Positions 21,931 through 33,289 of a stretch of 64,000 nt of DNA are shown one piece after another. Positions within the stretch are counted from its first letter, which is position 1. Every line of letters begins with the position of its first letter. Position numbers and translations under genes: made by a program. This stretch comes from Nageia nagi (taxonomy: Eukaryota; Pinophyta): the NCBI GenBank assembly GCA_050084985.1, contig JBITNC010000001.1, forward strand, positions 77,996,001 to 78,060,000, in the 5' to 3' direction. The notes below the pieces were generated by a model that saw nothing but the letters and a program-made list of their open reading frames with translations, was not told the DNA's origin and did no database searches.

Positions 21931-23251
21931 TTTAGCTTCCAAAATCACTAACTAATGTGCAAAAAAATGCTCAATATGTTAGTTCATGCAAGTATATGAT
22001 ATATTACACAACATATGCTTTTCTAAATTTGAATACTACAAATATGAGTGTAAAGATATATTTTAAACTTCAAATTATGCTTCAAGAACTTGTAAAAATG
22101 CAAAATAAAGCTAAGCACATCTAATATTGGTAGGGGGGCCTCTAATTTTGGCCTCTTAAGGCACATAAATGAGATTGGAGTGAGCTTGTAGTGAGTTGCC
22201 TCACTCCAAATGGAAATGTGAGCCCCTTAGTTTCTAATCAATGAAGACAATGAATATAGGGATTCCTATTATTAAATGTGAGTATGATTATATGTTATTT
22301 GAACAATTTGGAATTATGCTATAGTAATTTAAGATATATTTATCCACATAATTATGTAATTGATCTACAATTTATATATAAATCTTGAAAATGCTTCAAA
22401 CCCTACACAAGCCAAGAGACCTTAAAGATCCTTAGATCTCTAGGATCTATGGATACCCACAAGGTTAATTACATTTTTATACCATGGATCTATGAATATA
22501 TGGAATAAAAATAAAGATTTATTTTATTTAAATTCAAATTATGATGATTTAGCCTAAATAAATATACTAAATACACACAATTTTAATGTTGGATACAAAT
22601 ATATGGAATCAAAATAAAAATTTAACGGATCTAAATTCAAATTATGATTATTTAGCCTAATCAAATATACTAAATACACATAATTTCAATGTAGGATACA
22701 AAGCTTGAAGATCCTAAGCATTCCCATTGTTAATTCTTACATGTACCTATAAAAACCTTGAATATACAAAAAGATATGAAATATAATGTCAATATAAGCA
22801 TGAATACATCATATAAATGTTACTAAGCATGCATGGAACCAAGCTTGAAGAGAATTTATGGGGAATTATAGTTGAAGCCCTTGATTATTCTAAACCCTAT
22901 CTTCAAACCTTAGCATACAATATTCAAGCAATTTTGACAGCAATAATTCACAAGTGATCATGAGCAATAATTAGCTAGGATTATAATTTTATTTTGCATT
23001 GTGTTTTATATCATGATCATAATTGAAGTCAGGTATCTAGGAAATACCCTTTTGTGTATTATTTACTTTTAAGTCATTTTAGCTCTTTTTTATTTATTTT
23101 AATAATTTATGAAATATTTTAATTTTTATAATATTTGAACATTTCTTTTTTTATCATTAAGATATTTTATATTAGACAAAATTATGAATTAAGAATATCA
23201 ATGCATTTAACTCATGGTTTAAGAAAAATATGTAATTATTAGGTATCTACA
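21931..23251 (-). repeat. E2 5' LTR
   Basis: Longer than its partner mainly because about 103 bases (22498-22703) are present twice in tandem. The outer end TGTAACACCC of the partner reads TTTAGCTTCC here, so the inner terminus has mutated. The other end is GGTATCTACA, followed by ATTTT. Confidence 0.85.
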
Positions 23252-23256
23252 ATTTT
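23252..23256. repeat. E2 target-site duplication, right
   Basis: ATTTT directly after the CA end of the right E2 LTR; matches 14857-14861. Confidence 0.85.
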
Positions 23257-23269
23257 AAACATATCACAT

Positions 23270-25015
23270 AAGTGATCCTCATTTGCTTCACTTGAGTTCA
23301 AATGACCCAAGTTATTCACCATTATCTTCATCATAAGAAGACTTTTCTTCATTTTTGTCTTCATAAGATAATCTTGAAAACTTTATAGATTTGCTCCCAA
23401 CGATAAGAGACGTGCTTGTTGAAAATATGGTAAGTTTTCAAATGATGCATTTGTAAGAGATTATCTATTTTTATTAGACATAAAAATAAATTTAAAAATA
23501 TTTACAAAACATCTATCTATAAAATCATTAATCAATAAAGAAAATAGAAAAAAAATCATCAACTCTGATGTGAGTAAATTCCCATATATAACCTTTATTT
23601 TTCTTCTTTTATGCTTCCCATGAAGCCAGTACTGTAGATTTATTATTTCATTTTAAGAAACCATTAAGTATTAAACAATATTTATACTCCTTTATGATTC
23701 TTCATTTAATGTTTCCTCTATAATGCAACTCACATTCTTCATTTATGTCACTCCAAGTGAGTGATTTTCATCATTCTTCACAATTGATGTCTCCATTGTT
23801 ATTACAACATGAAGATCATCAATCTCTTTTTATTTTATATTTTATATCTCCCAAATGAGATAGTATTTTGTATTTTACTCTTCATAACAAATACTCCTCA
23901 CTTTTTATGAGTGATTTTATTCAAGCATAAAATTAAACATAAAAATAATAGCTTTCATTTCTTATTCATTCATAACCTATCTTGGATCAATATCCCAAAA
24001 AGTTTTTTCCTTCTTAAGAAAATCATCATTCACTCCTAATGAGTGAGTTTAAACATATCCATATAATTAATCTAAGTGGTATTCAAGCAAACAACACTCC
24101 ATTATGAGTGTTTCTTATTTATCTTCAATATTCAAATTTGCTTTTCCAAAAAAGGAAATTTCCATTCTAGCTAAATGGTCTTCAACACAAGCATTACAAC
24201 ACACCTTTACATATATTATTCCAACTTTATCATCAATATTCTCCTCTATGAGAATAATTTAAATGTATTCAACCTCATCTTGGTGGTTTTTATAAAAAAA
24301 TCATCCACTTTGAAGTGATCTTCAACACAACATTCATCACTCTCATAGAATGATTTTTCAATAATGCTTGAGGATTGTATCTCCTCCTCAACAATTTCAA
24401 GTGAACTTGTGCCTTCACCATAAGACACTCTTAAACATATGCCTCTTCCATGAGATATTTTTCATGTGCTTCATCAATAAACAAATAAAAAATAACATTG
24501 ATGCTTTCCAAATATGAGACCTCTTTCTCTTCTACAAGTTTTCACACATTTCATATAAGATATGTCTTCCATAATAAGAACCTAAAAATATTCTTCAAAA
24601 CAAATCTCTTTCATAAAAAGAGTTTCACAATAATCCATACAAGCCTCATTACAAGAATTTTCAAAAAAATAAGGCTACACCTTACTTATAGAATCTTTAC
24701 ATTAAAAAATATTATCATTGCCTAAAATATTTTGTAATATTTCCCATTCTTTTGCATTTATTTAAAACTATAAATAAGTAAAAAAAATATTTATTTTTAT
24801 ACATTTTTTTATATCCATGAGAGTCAATCAATTTTGATGTTGTTTCTTCTTCTTCAATATTCTTTCTTCTCCTTCAAAAATACTCAATCTTCTAGTTCTA
24901 AATACCCCTAAACAATAATATCCCAAAGTTCTTTTGCCATAAAAATATCTTCATTTTGATATTCCAAAAATAATAATCCTCTCCATTAAATTATATAATA
25001 TTAAATTATTCATAC
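23270..25015 (-). pseudogene. F gag remnant (copia/UBN2-type) with acidic peptide repeats, copy 1
   Basis: Reading down the minus strand from 25015, fragments match the order of a copia-type gag N-terminus: MERIIIFGISK-like FW.xKM region, a lysine/glutamate-rich stretch, LTLMDIKK, then AKEWEILQNI, equivalent to the 'AKEAWEIL' motif of UBN2 gag. Downstream (24430-23290) the strand reads acidic segments such as EDHFKVDDFF and NHSLGV repeats. The frame is broken many times. No zinc knuckle or protease is visible before the polypurine tract. The assignment rests on short motifs that agree with the second copy at 33290-34900. Confidence 0.5.
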
Positions 25016-25027
25016 ATATTGTTGGAA

Positions 25028-25903
25028 TGTATAATCTCAATATATGCACTATATCAACAACTCTCAATGTTTAGCTTAAATAATGTTGCAATGACCTTGA
25101 TAAGATTTTTGAACCCTCACAAGAGGAAGAATAAATATAAACAAATTTATAGAGTTGAACTCTTCACCTATTTACCCAAGATATTAAGTTTGGGTTTAAC
25201 CAAACATCCACAATGAACCAATGAAGTAATGAAGCAACCTTTAGAACTAAATCAATACACAACCATGGAGCTATAAACTAGAATGATATTTTTGTAATGA
25301 ACATACTCTATATTGATGATAAATACATAATCATATACAATAAACTTTGTGTATATTATAATAGAATATGATACTATACATATAGACTTCCTCTCATAGA
25401 GCACACCCACATTCTATAGCTTAAACAAGACTATGCTCTTCATAGAGCTCTCAAGATATCTCTCTAAAACCTTAAATTATATTACATAATGCATTATACT
25501 TATTTTTATTATTAAAAAATGAAATGGGTACATGGTTATATAGTTATTTGTGAGAGCTAGAATAGACTCAAATAGTTGAGAATGATAATCTCAACAATTA
25601 TTACTATCCAATCCATAAATTAATATACCAACTAAAATATCTTTCAAATCCTATCCTAAATCATACCAAATATAGTAGACATTATATGTAAAAATACAAG
25701 ATAACTAACACACTAAGCTAAATGAAAATATTTAGTAAAAATTAACCAAAAATAGTTAAAATTGGAAAATACTAATGAAACATAATTTTTATGAAAAAAT
25801 GTAGTCGGGTTTCAGAAATGTGGTAGCATTTAGCTAGAAATATGGTAGGGGTTATATTTGAGCCTAATGAAATTCAAAAAAGGCTACATTTATGATAAAA
25901 GTG
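25028..25903 (-). repeat. F LTR, copy from tandem duplication
   Basis: Starts TGTATAATCT on the plus strand and aligns with 13537-14340. It ends at the duplication junction, so it lacks the terminal part. Identical to 27894-28769. Confidence 0.7.
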
Positions 25904-26117
25904 TAGGAAATACCCTTTTGTGTATTATTTACTTTTAAGTCATTTTAGCTCTTTTTTATTTATTTTAATAATTTATGAAATATTTTAATTTTTATAATAT
26001 TTGAACATTTCTTTTTTTATCATTAAGATATTTTATATTAGACAAAATTATGAATTAAGAATATCAATGCATTTAACTCATGGTTTAAGAAAAATATGTA
26101 ATTATTAGGTATCTACA
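25904..26117 (-). repeat. Truncated E2 LTR fragment made by the duplication
   Basis: Repeats the last 214 bases of the E2 LTR (23038-23251), followed by the copied ATTTT at 26118-26122. Confidence 0.9.
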
Positions 26118-26135
26118 ATTTTAAACATATCACAT

Positions 26136-27881
26136 AAGTGATCCTCATTTGCTTCACTTGAGTTCAAATGACCCAAGTTATTCACCATTATCTTCATCAT
26201 AAGAAGACTTTTCTTCATTTTTGTCTTCATAAGATAATCTTGAAAACTTTATAGATTTGCTCCCAACGATAAGAGACGTGCTTGTTGAAAATATGGTAAG
26301 TTTTCAAATGATGCATTTGTAAGAGATTATCTATTTTTATTAGACATAAAAATAAATTTAAAAATATTTACAAAACATCTATCTATAAAATCATTAATCA
26401 ATAAAGAAAATAGAAAAAAAATCATCAACTCTGATGTGAGTAAATTCCCATATATAACCTTTATTTTTCTTCTTTTATGCTTCCCATGAAGCCAGTACTG
26501 TAGATTTATTATTTCATTTTAAGAAACCATTAAGTATTAAACAATATTTATACTCCTTTATGATTCTTCATTTAATGTTTCCTCTATAATGCAACTCACA
26601 TTCTTCATTTATGTCACTCCAAGTGAGTGATTTTCATCATTCTTCACAATTGATGTCTCCATTGTTATTACAACATGAAGATCATCAATCTCTTTTTATT
26701 TTATATTTTATATCTCCCAAATGAGATAGTATTTTGTATTTTACTCTTCATAACAAATACTCCTCACTTTTTATGAGTGATTTTATTCAAGCATAAAATT
26801 AAACATAAAAATAATAGCTTTCATTTCTTATTCATTCATAACCTATCTTGGATCAATATCCCAAAAAGTTTTTTCCTTCTTAAGAAAATCATCATTCACT
26901 CCTAATGAGTGAGTTTAAACATATCCATATAATTAATCTAAGTGGTATTCAAGCAAACAACACTCCATTATGAGTGTTTCTTATTTATCTTCAATATTCA
27001 AATTTGCTTTTCCAAAAAAGGAAATTTCCATTCTAGCTAAATGGTCTTCAACACAAGCATTACAACACACCTTTACATATATTATTCCAACTTTATCATC
27101 AATATTCTCCTCTATGAGAATAATTTAAATGTATTCAACCTCATCTTGGTGGTTTTTATAAAAAAATCATCCACTTTGAAGTGATCTTCAACACAACATT
27201 CATCACTCTCATAGAATGATTTTTCAATAATGCTTGAGGATTGTATCTCCTCCTCAACAATTTCAAGTGAACTTGTGCCTTCACCATAAGACACTCTTAA
27301 ACATATGCCTCTTCCATGAGATATTTTTCATGTGCTTCATCAATAAACAAATAAAAAATAACATTGATGCTTTCCAAATATGAGACCTCTTTCTCTTCTA
27401 CAAGTTTTCACACATTTCATATAAGATATGTCTTCCATAATAAGAACCTAAAAATATTCTTCAAAACAAATCTCTTTCATAAAAAGAGTTTCACAATAAT
27501 CCATACAAGCCTCATTACAAGAATTTTCAAAAAAATAAGGCTACACCTTACTTATAGAATCTTTACATTAAAAAATATTATCATTGCCTAAAATATTTTG
27601 TAATATTTCCCATTCTTTTGCATTTATTTAAAACTATAAATAAGTAAAAAAAATATTTATTTTTATACATTTTTTTATATCCATGAGAGTCAATCAATTT
27701 TGATGTTGTTTCTTCTTCTTCAATATTCTTTCTTCTCCTTCAAAAATACTCAATCTTCTAGTTCTAAATACCCCTAAACAATAATATCCCAAAGTTCTTT
27801 TGCCATAAAAATATCTTCATTTTGATATTCCAAAAATAATAATCCTCTCCATTAAATTATATAATATTAAATTATTCATAC
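26136..27881 (-). pseudogene. F gag remnant, duplicated copy 2
   Basis: Exact copy of 23270-25015 shifted by 2,866 bases; the same motifs and breaks apply. Confidence 0.5.
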
Positions 27882-27893
27882 ATATTGTTGGAA

Positions 27894-28769
27894 TGTATAA
27901 TCTCAATATATGCACTATATCAACAACTCTCAATGTTTAGCTTAAATAATGTTGCAATGACCTTGATAAGATTTTTGAACCCTCACAAGAGGAAGAATAA
28001 ATATAAACAAATTTATAGAGTTGAACTCTTCACCTATTTACCCAAGATATTAAGTTTGGGTTTAACCAAACATCCACAATGAACCAATGAAGTAATGAAG
28101 CAACCTTTAGAACTAAATCAATACACAACCATGGAGCTATAAACTAGAATGATATTTTTGTAATGAACATACTCTATATTGATGATAAATACATAATCAT
28201 ATACAATAAACTTTGTGTATATTATAATAGAATATGATACTATACATATAGACTTCCTCTCATAGAGCACACCCACATTCTATAGCTTAAACAAGACTAT
28301 GCTCTTCATAGAGCTCTCAAGATATCTCTCTAAAACCTTAAATTATATTACATAATGCATTATACTTATTTTTATTATTAAAAAATGAAATGGGTACATG
28401 GTTATATAGTTATTTGTGAGAGCTAGAATAGACTCAAATAGTTGAGAATGATAATCTCAACAATTATTACTATCCAATCCATAAATTAATATACCAACTA
28501 AAATATCTTTCAAATCCTATCCTAAATCATACCAAATATAGTAGACATTATATGTAAAAATACAAGATAACTAACACACTAAGCTAAATGAAAATATTTA
28601 GTAAAAATTAACCAAAAATAGTTAAAATTGGAAAATACTAATGAAACATAATTTTTATGAAAAAATGTAGTCGGGTTTCAGAAATGTGGTAGCATTTAGC
28701 TAGAAATATGGTAGGGGTTATATTTGAGCCTAATGAAATTCAAAAAAGGCTACATTTATGATAAAAGTG
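27894..28769 (-). repeat. F LTR at the G insertion
   Basis: The middle F LTR. It stops where element G begins. Sequence resembling its missing end lies at 32758-32816 on the other side of G, so G appears to be inserted in this LTR. Confidence 0.65.
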
Positions 28770-29594
28770 TAGGAAAATTTATTCAAAAAATATGATGCTA
28801 ATATCACAACTTCATGATGTGGTGCTAGTTGAAGAGATTTTCTAGAGTACAGAAAAGATATTGCTGACATCATGACTTTGCAGTGTGACATTGGTTGAAG
28901 AGATTTTATAAAGTGTAGCAAAGATGATGTTAACATCACATCTTCATGACATGGAATTAGTTGAGGAATATTTATTAGAGCACAAAAATGACAAGTTTGA
29001 TATCATCAATATGCAGGATGGCATTGTTATTAAAAAAATATGACCTTGCAAATCATCATATAATAATGTGGTTAAAGGTTTAGTAATGTTGTTAAAGGCT
29101 TTATGACCATTAATTTTCATTTATATCCATTGTAACAACCTAAAACATGTCAAAAAGGGAACTAGGTTAAAAGAGTGGTAGAGTTTATGAAAGAAGTTAA
29201 AATGAACACGAGAAACCTTGCAAGAATTCAATTTCAACTATAAAATTATAGAGATTTTTACTGAAAGAGATATTTTAGAAAAATATCTTGTTAAAAAGGG
29301 AATAATAATGATCTTTTTATTTTATTTGAGGAGGAGTAGATTTTATTTGCATAGGAAAATTGTAGACATAGAAGTGCAGACATAGTCTCTATTAGGTTGA
29401 ATGTAATATTATTAGGTAAAAAATAAGATTGAAATGCTTTTAAATTTATTATATTATTTTGTGTTCTCCATGTATGAATTAATGTATTTGATTTACTATT
29501 TGGTGTTGAGGAAATTATAATAGAGTAAGAAAATAACAAGTCTCAAAATCTATATTTGAGGATTCATGCATAGTATAAGCATTCGATGACTATA
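28770..29594 (+). repeat. G 5' LTR, truncated
   Basis: Aligns with the 3' LTR from its repeat region onward. It holds about 3.5 degenerate 66-70-bp units (28790-29030) against about 7 in the 3' LTR. It ends GACTATA eight bases before the primer site. Confidence 0.75.
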
Positions 29595-29601
29595 AATAAT
29601 G

Positions 29602-29614
29602 TGGTATTAGAGCT
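29602..29614 (+). other. G primer-binding site
   Basis: TGGTATTAGAGCT differs by one base from TGGTATCAGAGC, the classic primer site for initiator methionine tRNA. Confidence 0.8.
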
Positions 29615-29674
29615 AGGGGATATTGTTGTTAGGAATTTATTGATTTTGTTATAGAGTTATGGTTTTATATGATT

Positions 29675-30630
29675 ATGACTAGCTCCACAAGAAGTGAAGG
29701 TGATTTGACTGAGTTTGATCTTGAGATTGGCTCTAGAATTTGGTTGAGGAAGAAAAGAGAAATGACCATGGAGAATGATGAGATGAGAAGAAATATTAAA
29801 GGTTTGGAAGCATTGCTCAAATAATTGGTGATAGAAATTACAGAGTTAAAGATAAAAAGTGCAATAAGGAAATAAAATAATAGAGACTATTCACATCTTT
29901 TTGTGAAGTTACATTTGAAGCTAGAAATGAAGTTTGATCTCAAATCCTTAGAGGAGATATATATGCTGAAAAGTTGATCCAATGGTTGAAATAGTTAGAG
30001 ACATTTTTTAGAGTACAAAATTTTAAAAATGATAAGGAAAATATTGAGATTATTTCACTCAAACTTGAATGACATTGTTTATTTTGGTGGGATGTATACA
30101 ATGATGTTGTCAAAAAAGATGAAGAATTTCTTGTTACAAGTTGGAGGAAGTTTAAAGAACTCTTACAAGACTAATTTTATCCTCTTGAACATTAGTAGAA
30201 GAAGTCAATATAATGGTTCCATTTTTAATAATTCAAGGGGAAAAGTGTATAAGGATTTACAACTAAGTTCAAAAATAGGGCTTCATTTATTAGGATTTCT
30301 TTGAAAAGTTAAGATATTATTCTCAAATATATTAGAGGTTTGCATAATTATATTCATAACACTTTGATGCTTTTTAACCCTTCAAATTTAGATCATGTTT
30401 ATATTCAAGAACAACACTTGGAGCCTTGTGGGAAGACTAGGAAGGAAGAACAAGACTCTAATAAGAATCCATAAGATAAAGGAAAAGCTAATGTTGCAAC
30501 AAAGAAGAAGGATACAAATTAAAATGAGAAGAATCAATGCTTAAATTGTAAGAATATAGGGAATGATAAAGACAAGTCTTGGTACATATATCTAGATCTT
30601 ATATTGAAATAATTTAAGGAGAAACCTAAA
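29675..30630 (+). pseudogene. gag: G gag remnant (Retrotrans_gag)
   Basis: The start at 29675 reads MTSSTRSEGDLTEFDLE, with a helical acidic/basic N-terminus. In shifting frames follow an LEDYFRVQNF-like stretch, FWWDVYNDVVKK, and YIRGLHNYIHNTLMLF, which is the order of a gypsy capsid domain. A degraded knuckle CLNCKNIGNDKDKSWYIYLDL-like segment at about 30536-30600 corresponds to the C..C...GH....CW.LHP type, with its last cysteine replaced by serine and the histidine lost. At least eight stops or frameshifts interrupt it. Confidence 0.65.
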
Positions 30631-30779
30631 AAGAAGGAAACACCTCCACCTCAAGAAACATTTATGCTCATGGTAGCACCTGCACTGGATGATCAAGGAA
30701 CTTGTGAGGTTGAAGATTCTTTAGATATTGATAACATAATTTCATGATTATTAGTATCTCATCATCAAAAGGTGAAGAG

Positions 30780-31190
30780 GAGGAGAAGAAAAATAAGTTG
30801 TAAGTTCAAATATAAGAATATCAAGATTGATGCACTTATTGATCTTGATTCTTAAGCAAACATGATTTCAAAAAACTTGGGGTAAAAGTTGGTACTGAAG
30901 ATGTATCCTCATTTATGATCATACCCACTTGGGTGGGTAAGAAATTTGACCTAAATGCAAGTCATACATAAATGCAAGATGAGGTTTTCCATTAATGTTT
31001 ATTATATTAATGAGGTTAAATTTAATTTTGTTCCTATTGATATTGCTAGAATAGTATTAGGTAGTACTTAGTTTTTTGATAGGGATGTTATATACTATAG
31101 GAAGAATAATGAATATCACCTTGTTAAGGAGGGAAGAAAATCTATAATAAAATATCATGTTGAAAAAAATACAAATTATTTCCTCATAGG
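30780..31190 (+). pseudogene. G aspartic protease remnant
   Basis: Reads CKFKYKNIKIDALIDLDS then ANMISKNLG, which corresponds to the LIDTGS-type active site of retroviral-like proteases with the glycine changed to aspartate. Further on, FNFVPIDIARIVLGSTYFFD matches the conserved C-terminal 'DIVLGxPYLWD' region, then HLVKEGRKSIIKYHV. The active site is destroyed. Pol does not follow; the polypurine tract comes 340 bases later. Confidence 0.65.
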
Positions 31191-31529
31191 AAGGAACATA
31201 AAAGATATTATTGATGCTTATACAAAACTAACACTAATGATAGTAAAGTATTTAGGAGACAAATAACTATATACTCAACCACAAAGTAGTCAAATGTTGA
31301 GATACAAGCCTAAGAGAAAAAAGAAAATGAAGTGATGCAATAGAATGGATGTGAAAAAGAATATAAAACCTTACCAACCTTACATGATAGTTGAAAGATT
31401 TATATCATATAATACTTGGATGATTTTAATACATCTAAAATGAGGTCAATAATGGTACAAATTTACTTGGGGAATTGTTATTTTTCATCATTATGCCCTA
31501 TAATATTTTGGGGATCAAATTCCTATCCA

Positions 31530-31538
31530 TTAGGGAGG
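31530..31538 (+). other. G polypurine tract
   Basis: TTAGGGAGG immediately before TGTGATA, the 3' LTR start. Confidence 0.65.
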
Positions 31539-32757
31539 TGTGATATAAAAAATAAATCAATAAAATTAAGAACTTGCAAAACCTTACCATGATAAAAAAA
31601 ATGATAGATGTGGTTAGAAAAACCTTATCATGGATAATAAAACCTTTTCCATGAGTAACAAGTAAAATGTATGTTGAGGTTAGAAAAATACCTACCATGA
31701 TGTGACAAAGATGATGCTAACATCATATCTTCATGACATGATGTTAGTTGAGGAAGATTTACTAGAGTGCAAAAAAAGATGATGCTAGAATTATGACTTC
31801 ATGGTGTGACATTGGTTAAATATATTTGCTAGAGTGTGGTAAAAATAATGTTGATGTCATGACTTCACATCATAATGTTGTTTGAAGAGATCTATTAGAG
31901 TATGGTAACTATGATGTTGACATCATAACTTTATTGTGTGGTTTTGGTTGAAGACATTTACTAGCTTCTAATAAAAGATAATCTTAACATGATAACTTCA
32001 TGATGAAACATTGGTTGAATAGATTTGCTAGAGTATGAAAAATATGATGTTGATGTTATGTATTCATAATATAACATTAGTTGAGTAAGATTTGTTGTAG
32101 TGTAGAAAACATGAGGTTGACATAATTAGTTTATGATATGGCATCACTATTAAGAAATATGACCTTGCAAATCATGGTATAACAATATTGTTAAAGGTAT
32201 ACTAATGTTATTAAAGGATTGACAATTGTTGATTTTCACTTGTAACCATTGTAATAACTTGACACATGTAAAAAGGGGAGTTAAAGAGGTTATATGAGTG
32301 GAAAAGTTTATGGAAGAAGTTAAAATGATCATGAGAAAACTTATAGGATATCAATTTTTACTATAAACTTATGAAGAGCTCCATTGAAAGGGATCTTGGG
32401 GGATCTTTTGGAAAAGGATATTTCTAGAAAGGGAAGAAAAATGATCTTTTTTATTTTAGAGGGAGTATATTTTAGTTGTACAAGAATTTTATAGACTTGA
32501 GAGTGTAAACATAGTCTCTATTAGGTTGAATGTGATATTCTTAGGTAATAAATAAGATTGAAATTCTCTTAAATCTGTTATATTGTTATGTGTTCTCCTT
32601 GTATAAATGAATGTAGTAGATTTACTATTTGATATTATTATTTATAAGGTAACCATTTTATTAAAATATTGGGGAAAATATAATAGAGTAAGAAAATAAT
32701 AAGTCTTAAAATATGCATTTGAGGATCTATGTATGCTATAAGTATCTATTGATTACA
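31539..32757 (+). repeat. G 3' LTR
   Basis: 1,219 bp from TGTGATA to ATTACA. Its middle (about 31705-32140) is a run of about seven degenerate 66-70-bp units with TGACATCA/TGATGTCA sites and AGTTGA..AGATTTACTAGAGT words. The second half matches 29030-29594 closely. Confidence 0.8.
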
Positions 32758-32830
32758 AATCAAAAACTTAGTTTTGATGTTAAATTTTGATCTTTGATGA
32801 AGTCAAGTTTTCAACATTCTCCCCCTTGAT
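32758..32830 (-). repeat. End of the F LTR and F2 polypurine tract
   Basis: 32758-32816 resembles the last 60 bases of the left F LTR (..GATCAAAATTT..AATCAAG..CAACA). 32817-32830 is ATCAAGGGGGAGAA on the minus strand. This is the 3' LTR junction of the F2 copy, with the rest of that LTR on the other side of G. Confidence 0.65.
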
Positions 32831-33289
32831 GCTAAAGGAACTCTTTTAGGATTTAAAAAGCATCACAAACTTGGAAGAAACCAATTTTTTTGTTTCCTCC
32901 AATATTGAATCAAAAAAATTAAAAAATACAAAAAATATATATTTGACACTCCTTCCACTTTTGGTGTGGGATAAACTCCATATTTTATTTTGCTCCTTAT
33001 TGGTGAAAATAATTGCATGTATCCTTTTGATAATAAAATCCCCTTAATCATAAGTCTCTTCAAATATTGTTTTCAATAACCACTTTCTCTTATATTTACT
33101 ATGGGATTTAGACAATTCTTATAAGTGACCATTAGTTACATCATTACAATACCATACTTCCCATATGGAGTATGGGCTAAGATTAATAATACTTCATAGA
33201 TTATTATTATACCAAAAATACACTTAGTAACATTTATATACAATTACATAAAATATAGTAATGAAATAGGCTACTACATATGAAACCAA

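Larger units (their letters stand above)
14862..23251 (-). mobile_element. E2: non-autonomous gypsy-type LTR element nested in F
   Basis: The element spans 8,390 bp with ATTTT duplicated on both sides. Its LTRs are 14862-16064 and 21931-23251, with TGTA...TACA ends. A polypurine tract on the minus strand abuts the left LTR and a primer-site candidate abuts the right LTR, so it is transcribed on the minus strand. The interior (16065-21930) holds only a decayed C-terminal gag, minisatellites and unassigned AT-rich DNA. No polymerase or integrase is seen, so it resembles a large retrotransposon derivative (LARD). The LTRs differ at many positions, so the insertion is old. Confidence 0.9.
13537..28769 (-). 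mobile_element. F element: gag-only LTR retrotransposon, split and partly duplicated
   Basis: On the minus strand this reads 5' LTR (28769-27894), gag, polypurine tract (14354-14341), 3' LTR (14340-13537). It is interrupted by E2 (14862-23251) and by a 2,866-bp tandem duplication. The left and right LTRs align as diverged copies: both begin TGTA(G/T)AATCT on the plus strand and share a 'CCTTGATAAGATTT' block. The only coding homology I find is a copia-type gag. No protease, polymerase or integrase is seen, which fits the TR-GAG class of non-autonomous elements. The right LTR lacks its last 60 or so bases, which reappear beyond element G at 32758-32816. Confidence 0.7.
23038..28769. repeat. 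2,866-bp direct tandem duplication
   Basis: 23038-25903 and 25904-28769 read identically wherever I compared them, including long AT-rich stretches and three open stretches. TAGGAAA occurs at the start, at the junction and at the end (23038, 25904, 28770). The unit runs from the last 214 bases of the E2 5' LTR through the F gag region to the edge of element G. It is therefore younger than the E2 and G insertions. An assembly artefact is possible. Confidence 0.95.
28770..32757 (+). mobile_element. G: gag-protease-only Ty3/gypsy element
   Basis: Direct LTRs (28770-29594 and 31539-32757) flank a 1.9-kb interior with a tRNA-iMet-type primer site, gag, protease and a polypurine tract. There is no room for polymerase or integrase, so it is non-autonomous. 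The 5' LTR is shorter, missing the first part of the 3' LTR. Target-site duplication is not recognisable. Confidence 0.8.

Noticed and set aside
23038-28769. The regularly spaced short hairpins considered as a CRISPR-like array
   Set aside because: Spacers are not of constant length, the repeats are short and variable, and the setting is a plant retrotransposon gag.
28763-32762. Target-site duplication for element G
   Set aside because: AAAAG on the left and AATCA on the right do not match, and the 5' LTR start is truncated.
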